Below are positions 34,501-46,400 of a DNA stretch of 64,000 nucleotides, piece by piece. The translations under genes and the position numbers were made by a program. Every line of letters begins with the position of its first letter. The first letter of the stretch is position 1. The stretch comes from Rana temporaria (Eukaryota; Chordata; Amphibia; Anura; Ranidae): positions 60,080,004-60,144,003 of the forward strand of contig NC_053492.1 in assembly GCF_905171775.1 (NCBI RefSeq), written 5' to 3'. The notes beneath the pieces are model-generated. The model did not search any database and had not been told where the DNA came from. It saw nothing but the letters and a program-made list of their open reading frames with translations.

Positions 34501-37500
34501 GGCTAGCTGTGAGGTTGGACAGTGGCCTAGGAAATAATGCATGAATCATCTTAAAGTTTTTATTTCTTCCAGAATGATAGGAATGCGCTGCGGAATGAAA
34601 CCTATCGGTGGAAGTTCCCCATTCCATACATATTGGCCGATAATCTGGGTAATCTCTTAGTTTATCTTTATTTCTTGTCTATGTTGCTAATCTCTCTATA
34701 GGCCTCCTTTGCACAGATGAAATCCATGCTTCCAGCGCCCTGCATGTAGATTAGTGGCTGGACGCATGGATAAGGGGCAGCGCTCGTACGCCCCTAATGG
34801 ACGGGCCGCCACTGCTCAAATCCTTAACTACTGTCACAAAAAAGCACGAGAAGCTGGGTAGTGCCAAGGAGAACATGTACCAATGGAATATTTATTATTA
34901 TTATTATTATTTATTTTAGTGGTGTTAATGGAACAGCACAATTTTCATGTACAGTCTCAACAGTCTCAACAACAGTGTACACTGGAAGCACATATTTGGC
35001 TGTGGAATTACTTTTTTTCTTTACAATTAGCTAGACTTAGATACAGCAACAGTACTCCAATCTAATTAATTTCAGTTTGTAAAAAATTTGTTTCAGGTAG
35101 TAGTAGAAGCTTTTTCATCAATAGGCCAGCTTTGATCAGCAGATAGAAATGGGACAGGAGTATGTCGATGTTCTTGCTGATGCAAAACTGTCCTGCAGTT
35201 GGTCAGTTTGTATCAAAGCGGGTACTTTTTTTTAGACCTGCAAGGTTAAGGCACAATGTGCTAGTCAGGGCCGGACTGGCCTACCGGGATAGCGGGAAAA
35301 TTCCCGGTAGGCCGCCTGCTGCCAGTAAAATGTATTAGCTGTTGGCCACGGCGGCGGCCGCCGGACGCCATTGCGGCCGCCATCGCGGCCGCACTTTGCA
35401 ATTATGCAGGGGTGGTGGACGCCTGCCCTATGACAGGCAGTCACTCCAGTGTCATGCGTGCAGCGTGTGTCACAAATATAAAGCAGCGGCGGGCCGGCCG
35501 CGGCGGGTTGCGGCCGCCATGCTCGCCGCCGCACTGTCCTTTGCATCTAACCCGGCGCTGTGTGGGTGGACTCACTGGGACTGGAGGCGGAGCGATCATG
35601 TGACTGAGGGAGGGGAGGAGCCGAAGGGAAAGAGAACCGAACGTCAGATCGGTTCCATCGTCCTGTGCGGCGCCAGCACCGCCCACTATTTCTCCTGCAG
35701 GGTCACATGGCAGAGGAGGCAGAGAGGACAAGAAATTAACGGCGCCCGCCACCCTTGGAGCACAAGGTGACCAAATATATTTTAATGAAATGCTGACCTG
35801 TATATGTATCTCTCTCTCACCATATAACGGTGCACCCCCCGGCCCCCCCCTCCTCTCTCTGTCACCTACCTTTGCTTCCCCTGAAAACTGTAAACTGTAT
35901 AATAATCTCAGAGAGGGGGGGGGGGGTGCACCGTGCAATGGTGTGAGAGAGATTATACAGATTACAATTTGCAGGGGCAGAAAAGGTAGGTGACAGAGGG
36001 GGGGGGGTTGCATGGTGCACCCCCCTCTCTCTGTCACCTTTGCTGCCCCAGCAAATTGTAATCTGGACTGTATAATATCTCTCTCACCATTCAGTGGTCA
36101 ACCCCCCCCCCCCCCCCCCCCGTCTCTGCACCTACCTTTTAAATGCAAAAAAAAAAAAAATATGTAATTTGAAAAAATAAAAAACAATAATCTGCCTGCG
36201 CTTAGGACCGTGAATTGGGCTGCTGCCCCCCTGGAAACCCAACCCCTAAGGCCTCATTCACACGAGGCGGACTCCGTCGCTACGGAGTCCGCCTGCTCCC
36301 GTCAGTTTAGCGGGAGATCAGTCCGCAGATGACAAGCTCCTCTCTGCTCACTGAGCGGGGAGGGGCTTGTCGGGCACCGCTGTGTCCCTATGGAGCGATC
36401 TGATGAAAACGGACAGCATGTCCGTTTTCATCAGATCTTACCCGATCCGATCCGATCCGCATGGATGGATGGGGACGTGGCCCCCATACGTCTGATTTTA
36501 GCGGATCGGATAGGGTCGGATGTCAGCGGACAAGTCTCCACTGACATCCAACGCTCCATAGAGATGCATGGAGCGGCCGTTCAGGTCCGCCGTCAAAACT
36601 GACATGCGGACCCAAACGGTCCGTCCGTGTGAATGAGGCCTTAAAGGGGTAGGTGAATGTGATAGAAAATGTGTGAGGATTGGGGTGATGGCGCTGCCTG
36701 TGCCTTATCCCTTTATACCAGGGGTATTGAATTACAATTCGCCGAGGTCCGGTCAGTAACATTTTCTTCTAGCAGAGGTCCGAATATCATGTTGGACCTC
36801 TGTTGCTGCAGCACAATGCAGCTTGGTGCGGTGCAATTTTTTTTTTTTTAAAAAGGTCAAGGACTTCTTTGTCTCTGTTTCTTGTGGGTAGTGCAGCCCA
36901 TTAAAATAGGCTAATCCACCCACAACGTGTGCACCTAATGCACATGCACAGATCTTAACCCATTATTATATCAGCGCCCTTAGTCCCCAGTGCACATCAC
37001 AGTCCTTAACCCCCTTCACACCAAGATCCCCTCTTAAAGAGTTTCCTCAGCTCCCCCTTTACATCACCCCCTCCACTCTTTCCACAGTAATGTTCTCACA
37101 CTCCCTTAACATCAACCCCCATTACCAGTACTGTCCTCTGCCCCTATTTATATCATAACCCCACATTACAGTCCTCAACCCCTCCACATCACTGTCCTCA
37201 GTCCCTCACATCACAGTCCTCAGCCTACCCCCTACATTACATTCCCAACCTCCACTTTAATATCCTTAGCCCCCCTCACATGACAGTTCTTGGTGACCCC
37301 AATTTAACTTCTTCAGGCTCCCCCCACATTACAGTCCTCGGCTCCCCCCACCTTACAGTCCTCGGCTCCCCCCACATTACAGTCCTTAGCTTCGCCCACA
37401 TTACAGTCTTCAGCTCCCCCCACATTACTGTCCTCAGCTCCCCCCACATCACTGTCCTTCTTGGTCACCCCAATTTAACTTCTTCAAGCCCCCCCACATT

Positions 37501-38722
37501 ACAGTCCTCAGCTCCCCCCACATTACAGTCCTCAGCTCCCCCCACATTACAGTCCTCAGCTCCCCCCACATTAAAGTCCTCAGCTCCCCCCACATTACAG
37601 TCCTCAGCTCCCCCCACATTACAGTCCTCAGCTCCCCCCACATCACTGTCCTCAGCTCCCCCCACATTACAGTCCTTGGTCACCCCAATTTAACTTCTTC
37701 AAGCCCCCCCACCTTACAGTCCTTGGCTCCCCCCACATTACAGTCCTCAGCTCCCCCCACATTACAGTCCTCAGCTCCCCCCACATTACAGTCCTCAGCT
37801 CCCCCCACACTCCCCAGTCCTCAGTCCCCCCACACTCCAGTCCTCAGTCCCCCCCCACACTCCAGTCCTCAGTCCCCCCACACTCCAGTCCTCAGTCCCC
37901 CCACACTCCAGTCCTCAGTCCCCCCCCACACTCCAGTCCTCAGTCCCCCCCCACACTCCAGTCCTCAGTCCCCCCACACTCCAGTCCTCAGTCCCCCCAC
38001 ACTCCAGTCCTCAGTCCCCCCCCCCACTCCAGTCCTCAGTCCCCCCCCACACTCCAGTCCTCAGTCCCCCCCCCCCACACTCCAGTCCTCAGTCCCCCCC
38101 CCCCCACACTTCAGTGCTTAGCTCCCCCTCTTTGATGTCCTTAGCCCCTTTCCCCACATCACTGCAATCCTGAGGCTTGGAATCCTCCCCCCACATTCAG
38201 ATGTTAGCTCTTTACTTCACCCCCTCACTGTCCTACCTTACACAGACAGATCGGAGGGAGGCACAGCATGTCTGGATAGGGACAGGAGAGGAGTTGCAGG
38301 AAGGGAGGCGGGACAGTTCTGGATGGAGGGCCGAGGTAACAAACAGGTGATTGGCTGCTAGGATGAAGGACAGTCCTAGCAGCCAATCGCCTGTTTGATA
38401 ACCTCGGGCAGCTCCGCCCTCCACCCAGAATTGTTCCGCCTCCCGCTGTCGGCTCTGTGAGGATTACAGAGCGATGGCAGGAGGAAGAAAAGGCTCCTAC
38501 ATCGCAGTACTGAAGCGGTCCGAATGGCAGAGTGCCGCGGGCCGCATGTGGCCCGCGGGCCGCCATTTAGTGATGCCCGCTTTATACCATAAAGGGTGAG
38601 AAAAGGACCAGTGGTCCCCACTCACCAGATCCAACTCCCCGCCAGGGGTACACAGCATGTAGTATAGGCTTCCCAGTTTTCCACTATACCTACATATACC
38701 TACTACTTTCATATCTGTCTTC

Positions 38723-38753
<31 letters not shown>

Positions 38754-41700
38754 CATTCTTCAAATGTGCTTTAAAATGTATGGTTTTCCCTTTCATGAAC
38801 AAGAAAATAATGACGTTTGCTGTTGGGCTGGTATAATAATGCTATGGGGCTGGTATGAAATTTTTTCCAGGGCTGGATTTTATTCCCAGTCCGGCCCTGG
38901 TGCTAGTATGCATCATAATACTAGCACATTATGTGAAACTTACCTGAAAACGAAGCATTCCAATGATGCAATTTCATCCCTGGAGACCGCTTCCATCTTC
39001 CATTTTCTTGGAAAGAAACAAAAAGTTCTTGCACTTTTTTTTTCTTTCCAATGATGCAGTTCGCAATGGATGGAACAGCAGCTATAAATAACCACTGAAT
39101 ATGGACAAAAGAGTGCAGCGCTCTGATACAATCAAATGTGACAATAAAGTCAAAAATTTGCATAAACAAAAATATATATAAAATGCACATGAAAAGGAAA
39201 AGAAACCACATCAAGCAATGCACATATAGGGCCAGATTCACGTAGATCAGCGGATCTTTAGATCCGCTCGATCTACCTGATTTAAGATCCGATCCCGCAA
39301 GTTTGCGAGGCAAGTGTGTAATTCACAAACCACTTACCTCCAAACTTGCGGCGGCGGATCGTAAATCCCCCAGCGGAATTCAAAGTCCGCGGCTAGGGGG
39401 AGTGTACTATTTAAATCAGGCGCGTTCCCAGAATTTCCCGGCGTGCATTGCTCCCACTGACGTCACTAGGACGTCAGTGGTTTCGACGTGAGCGTAACTA
39501 GCGACGCGCGGGTTTCTGAATCGGCGTACGCAAACGACGTAAAAAAATGTAAAAGCGACGCGGGAACAACGGCTATACTTAACATTGGCTGCGCCTCATA
39601 GAAGCAGGGGTAAGTATACGCCGGGAAAGCCGCTACGGAAACGTCGTAAGAACACTGCGTCGGGTCCGTGTACGTTCGTGAATTTGCGTATCTCGCTGAT
39701 TTACATATTATTCAACGTAAATCAGCGGGAACGCCCCCGGCGCCATTTTCAAATTGAAAATAAGATCCGACAGTGTAACACAGTGTAACACTGTCGGATC
39801 TTAGCCATATCTATGCGTAACTGATTCTATGAATCAGACGCATAGATAGGACCAGTTTAAGTCAGAGATACGATGGTGTATCAGGAGATACACCGTCGTA
39901 TCTCTTTGTGAATCTGGCCCATAGAGTCCAAATAGTGCCAAGTGATAAGTGAATATCACAAAGTCCAAAAACAAACGACTCAAACTGGAATTGAGTGAAT
40001 TAAAATAGTAACTTTCAGTGATGAAATGAGTGTGAATGGAATAAGAGTCCCAAATGTAAAGAGAAGTCCCACCACCGGTATAGATGCAGGCTTACCAGAA
40101 TGTGTGGACTCTGTGAAAATTAAATTTCCAGAGTCAATCAGGCTTGATAAGTCCTTGGACACTGGGTGTGGAGTCTCTGCAGGATGGGAGTTTGGGCAGA
40201 TGGCTGTGAAGCAAAATTCCGGGAACATGGAACCAGACTGGAAAATCTTTCACTCAGGAAGTGCAGGGGATAAACATCCGTATTAAAGATCCCACATAGA
40301 TGTAAAAAAGAGAAGGGGGGACGCCATAGTGTAACACCGTAAAAATCAGTCAAAATTTAATAAAAAATTGCACTTACATATCGGATAAGGAAACAGCGCA
40401 TATCAGTAAAAACGATGGCAACAATGAGGTCATCCCTGATGCATTTCGTGTCAACACACGTTTTCAAAGGGGTATCTCTCTCTTGTGGCCAGCAACAATA
40501 TTTATACTAGTCCCCCACAATGCAACTCACCATCTGGGAGGAGGCAATCAGCTTTCTCACTTCCGCATATGGGCCTAATGGCATCCTTGCGTGTTCTCCG
40601 AATGTCATATAAATATGTGCCCCACGTCCGGTTTACAGACATAATCCAAAAAAAACATAAATAACTAATAACCTGAAGCGAGGAAGGGCTTGGTTAACGC
40701 GCTTCCGGGATATAGCAAGATGGCGACGGAGCGTGCGCTCCGCGCCTCGTTTTGGAACCGGGCTCTGATAGGGAGTCTGTGCAGTGAGGTATGGCAAGCG
40801 GATAGGTACATGTGACTGTAGTGTGATGTGAGTGTCAAAGGAAGTGGGGGCAGTCTAAAATGGAACAGCTGTGCGGTCCAGACCTCTCTGTGGGCACCGC
40901 TATGCGTTCCACAGGAGCTAAATAAAAAAATAAGGATCCGCAACTGTAAAATACAAATTAATACACCGTAACAGGCAATACAAACTGCATGGATAAGAAC
41001 CACTAAAACTCCAGAGGGATGATACAAGTGGAGTTAGTGTGTGTGTAGAGAACTAGAAATCAAATCATTAAAAAATATAGTTAAACAGGGTCAGACCTGA
41101 GGAATAAGCGCCTATGACCTAGTTACTATAAATGGGAAGTTTAAAAAAACTTGTAAATGAATTAAATCGAGAATAATATATATTAACCACTGACCTCAAA
41201 TTATTCATAAATAGACACACAAAAAAATAAAAATAAAAAAAGAACATAAATAAAAACAAAAGAAACAGCAAAGAGGGTTTTCCCAAAGGGGTTGATTTCC
41301 CAAAGTGCTAGCTATTAGAATTCAAGTACAATTTCATCACTGAACCTAACCTCTCACTGTACGGTTTGTCACTTTTTCCCTATCCTTTTCCTACAGCAGC
41401 TTCTTATCACTGACAATATGGCTGCTCTGTACCCCACACACACACCTTTTATAATAATGAGATTATTTAAAAGCCCCCTCATTTACCTGTCATGGTTCAA
41501 AATTTCAAAATATTTAAAAATTAAATCAGTAAATTCATTGGGACCACACATCTCAAATCTGCAGGATTAATTTCAAACTCATGGTAGCGGTGAACCTGAG
41601 CTGCCTACAGCCTTATAGCTGTCTATGTGCAGTTTGAGACCTAATGCCGCATACACACGATCGTTTTTCGGCATGTAAAAAAAAGAGTTTTTTCAGCCTC

Positions 41701-43364
41701 TAGAAAAAACAATGTTTTTTACAACTTCATCATTAAAACGACGTTGCCCACACACGATCGTGGAAAAAAAAATGCTCTAGCAAAGCGCGGTGACGTACAA
41801 CGCGTACAACGGCACTATTAATTGGAAGTTCCATTCGGATGATGCCACCCTTGGGGCTGCTTTAGCTGATTTAGTGTTAGTAAAAGACGATTCACGATTT
41901 TCTGTCTGTTACAGCTTGATGAATGTGCTTACTCCATTACGAACGGTAGTTTTACCAGAACGAGCGCTCCCGTCTCATTACTTGCTTCTGAGCATGCGCA
42001 GGTTTTTCACGTCGTCTAAGCCCACACACGATCATTTTTTACAACCCGAAAAACAACATAGTTTAAAACGTTGTTAAAAAATGCAGCATGTTCGAAAAAA
42101 AAATTGTCGTTTTTCAGAACCCCAAAAATTACATTTTTTTAAAACGTCGTTTTTTTACATGCCGAAAAACGATCGTGTATACGCGGCATAAAGCTCTGCT
42201 GCTTTTGACTGCTGTAATAAAATCACATTAATAAAACATGACTACATGTGTAGAAAGCGAATGGGGAAAATTACCCCTCATAAGGAAAATATGTATAAGA
42301 TCCATATCATGTTTGAGGTCTATCAATTTGTGATTTTATTCTGTACCATAATATGTTGGTTGTTAAAATGTAAAATATGGTCATCTGAAAATAATTATAT
42401 AGTTAGAAAATTCAACATTGAGGGTGTGTCTGCTGTAGCATCATAAAACATGGAAAAATGGAAGAGTGATGGCAGAAAAAAAATCAAGATCAATATCGAG
42501 TCTGCCCCTATTCTATGACTTGTAATATATTTTTCGTACATATTTTTTCTGCACTCTTTTTTAATTAAAGGGTATTTAAGAAATGCTAAGCTGAATCTCT
42601 GAATCCTTTAAATAAAAAAATAAAAAACCCTTGCTTCTTTGAAGAAAGCTACTATATGTAACCTCTGTTTCATTCCTGTCTGTGTGTGGCAGTGAGTGTC
42701 ACAGATATTTCATACAGATCAGAACTGCTACAGCAAATGCAATGATCGTTGCATGTTTCGGTCAAAACATATGGTGGTGGCTACTGTGTGCAAGAGTTAC
42801 CGTAACTGTGGGGTTACCCACCCCAGTGACCATCACTCTCAGTTTGCTGGAGCTTAGATTGTTGTCCCACAAGCTAGAAAATCTCTCAGATCTGGTGGCA
42901 GTGGCAGGATCTGAGACTACTGCCAAACTGGTGACTAGCCCTTCACTCTCTCTCGAGTTCAGACTGTCTTTCATAAACTGAATCTCATGTATGCTTTATT
43001 TTTCATTTCAGACCTAAATGCCAAGGGAGCTATTCTGAAGGTTTTTGAGATGTTCCGTCTGAAGTCTTGTGTAGATTTTAAACCCTATGAAGGAGAACAC
43101 ACATTTCTTCATTTCCAGAAATTTGGAGGGTAAATTATATTTTTGTAATTCACTTTTTTATTTTTAATACCCATTTCCTCTTTCGCTGTACAAATCCCTA
43201 AGTAATGCTGAACTTATTTATGTTTTACTCTTGTCCTTTTCCTCATTTGCTGTATATTCCCAAACAGTCTTTTTCAATCTTCGGGAAATAAATTGAACAA
43301 TCATGTGCAGGTTTTCAAGAGTATGGCAGTATATATACATATAATGTATATTATACCGAGTGTG

Positions 43365-43447
<83 letters not shown>

Positions 43448-46400
43448 GTACAAACTTACACAGTGCCTTGAAAAAGTACCCCTTGATATTTTCCTTGGCC
43501 TTCGTGATGCTGTTATTTCACTAATATTCTCTAACAAACCTCTGGGGGCTTCACAGAACAGCTGTATTTATACTGAGATTAAATTACACACAGGTGGACT
43601 CTATTTACTAATTAGGTGACTTCTGAAGGCAATTGTTTCCACTAGAGTTTAGTTAGGGGTATCAGAGTAAAGGTGGCTGAATACAAATGCACCACAAACA
43701 CTTTTCACATATTTATTTGTAAACAAAATTGAAAACCATTTATTATGTCCCTTCCACTTCACAATTATGTGCCACTTTGTGTTGGTCTATCACATAAAAT
43801 CCCAATAAAATACATTTACGTTTTTGGTTGTGACATGATAAAATGTGGAAAATTTCAAGGAGTATGAATACTATTTCGTCTGTATTTAGATGTTTGAAGC
43901 TCGGGTTTAAACTAAATATTTGCATGAGATTATGCCACAAATGCCAACCCATGCTTGCTGGTTTCTCTGTTTGTTTGTTTGACCTCATGGTTACTGTACC
44001 AATAAAAAGTCAAAAAGCCCCAGGAACATTCTTTCCAACTTTGATTACTGTCAGATATAGATATGTAACTTGTATTCCCCTAGTGCTAGCATCATAGACA
44101 TGTGCACAGGGTGTGTTGAATGTGCCTGGGCACACCCTAATCACCCCGTGCAGCACAGATTCCCCCTGCTACTGACACCATCCACTGCTCTACTGACGCC
44201 AACCTATGCCCTATTGACACGTCCACTGCTCTACTGACTGACACCATTTACTGTCCTACTGACACCGTCCACTGCTCTACTGACACCGTCCATGGTTTTA
44301 TACATTTTAAATTGTTTGCTTACATTTATTGATAAGTGTGTGTGCGTGTGTATATGTGTATATATGTGTGTGTATGTACGTACAGTATCTCACAAAAGTG
44401 AGTACACCCCTCACATTTTTGTAAATATTTTATTATATCTTTTCATGTGACAACACTTAAAAAATTACACTTTGCTACAATGTAAAGTAGTGAGTGTACA
44501 GCTTATATAATGGTGTAAATTTGCTGTCCCATCAAAATACTCAATACACAGCCATTAATGTCTAAACCGATGGCAACAAAAGTGAGTACACACCTAAGTA
44601 AAAATGTCCAAATTGGGCCCAATTAGCCACCCCCGGTGTCATGTGACTTGTTAGAGTTACAAGGTCTCAGGTGTGAATGGGGAGCAGGTGGGTTATCTTT
44701 GGTGTTATCGCTCTCACTCTCTCATACTGGTCACTGGAAGTTCAACATGGCACCTCATGGCAAAGAAATCTATGAGGATCTAAAAAAAAAAATTGTTGCT
44801 CTACATAAAGATGGCCTAGGCTTTAAGAAGATTGCCAAGACCCTGGAACTGAGCTGCAGCATGGTGGCCAAGACCATACAGTGGTTTAACAAAACAGGTT
44901 CCACTCCACGCCATGGTCGACCAAAGAAGTTGAGTGCACGTGCTCAGAATCAACTGCAGAGGTTGTCTTTGGGAAAAAGACGTATGAGTGCTGCCAGCAT
45001 TCCTGCAGAGGTTGAAGGGGTGGGGGGACAGCCTGTCAGTGCTCAGACTATACGCTGCACACTGCATCAAATTGGTCTGCATGGCTGTCGTCCCAGAAGG
45101 AAGCCTCTTCTAAAGATAATGTGCAAGTAAGCCCGCAAACAGTTTGCTGAAGGCAAGCAGACTAAGGACATGGATTACTGGAACCATGTTCTGTTGTCTG
45201 ATGAGACCAAGAACAACTTATTTGGTTTATATGGTGTCAAGCGCGTTTGGCGGCAACCAGGTAAGGAGTACAAAGACAAGTGTGTCTTGCCTTCAGTCAA
45301 GCATGGTGGTGGGAGTGTCATGGTCTGGGGATGCAGACAATTCATTGAGGGAACCATGAATGCCAACATGTACTGTGACATACTGAAGCAGAGCATGATC
45401 CCCTTCCTTCGGAGACTGGGCCGCAAGGCAGTATTCCAACATGATAACGACCTCCAAGACAACCACTGCCTTGCTAAAGAAGCTGAGGATAAAGTTGATG
45501 GACTGGCTAAGCATGTTTCCAGACCTAAACCCTATTGAGCATCTGTGGGGCATCCTCAAATGGACTGTGGAGGAGCGCAAGGTCTCTAACATTCACCAGC
45601 TCCGTGTGATGTCATCATGGAGGAGTGGAAGAGGACTCCAGTGGCAACCTGTGAAGCCCTGGTGAACGCCATACCCAAGAGGGTTAAGGCTGTGCTGGAA
45701 AATAATGGTGGCCACACAAAATATTGACACTTTGGGCCCAATTTGGACTTTTTCACTTAGGGGTGTCCTCACTTTTGTTGCCAGCAGTTTAGACATTAAT
45801 GGCTGTGTGTTGAGTTATTTTGAAGGGACAGCACATTTACACTGTTATAAAAGCTGTACACTCAATACTTTACATTGTAGAAAAGTGTAATTTCTTCAGT
45901 GTTGTCACATTAAAATATATATTAAAATATTTACAAAAATGTGAGAGGTGTACTCACTTTTGTGAGTGTGTATATATACATACATTTTCACACGCATGTG
46001 TGTTTGTGCTTTGGGATGCACACCCTAATGCAATAGGCTGCGCACACCTATGGCAAGCATGTAAATGATATTTCCGCCCCTAGATGCTGGTCCTACGTCG
46101 GTGACTTCGGAGTAGGTCAGAACGTTTCTATTGGAAGTGGATGTGACCATAAGGCCGTTATAGAACACGAGATCTTACATGCACTGGGATTCTACCATGA
46201 GCAGTCCAGAACCGATCGAGATGATTATGTAGAGATCTGGTGGGATGAAATCACTGAAGGTCAGTTTAAATATACTATGATGTTTACAAAAAAGGAAAAC
46301 TATATCCTCCTCTCTCTACAAAAAAATAATTAAGTAGAATATGTGAAAAAAGGCTTTATAAGGCTTTATAATACTTACAACTACATTTCTTCCTCACAGG

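Larger units (their letters stand above)
35266..38899. mobile_element. 3.6-kb hAT-like element with nested insertions and 8-bp target duplication
   Basis: gtgctagt flanks both ends (35258-35265, 38900-38907). It starts CAGGGCCGGACTGGCC and ends CCCAGTCCGGCCCTG. It contains a MITE (36247-36643) and a second hAT-like element (36719-38579). No transposase frame was found in the remainder, so it is non-autonomous. Same terminal family as 2432-2966. Confidence 0.88.
44090..46078. repeat. Repeat (gcacaccctaatcacc family) split by a Tc1 element
   Basis: Left part 44090-44380 and right part 45974-46078 match the uninterrupted copy at 58434-58831, which shows the Tc1 element landed in it. Confidence 0.75.

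Noticed and set aside
35342..36037. GC-rich ORFs on both strands (142 and 198 codons), possibly a CpG-island exon
   Set aside because: Internal to the hAT-like element 35266-38899 and containing low-complexity G/C runs; no splice sites or homology recognised.
37280..38121. Proline/serine-rich ORFs resembling a mucin-like protein
   Set aside because: Minisatellite translation; the unit changes length to 23 and loses frame, with no splice context.
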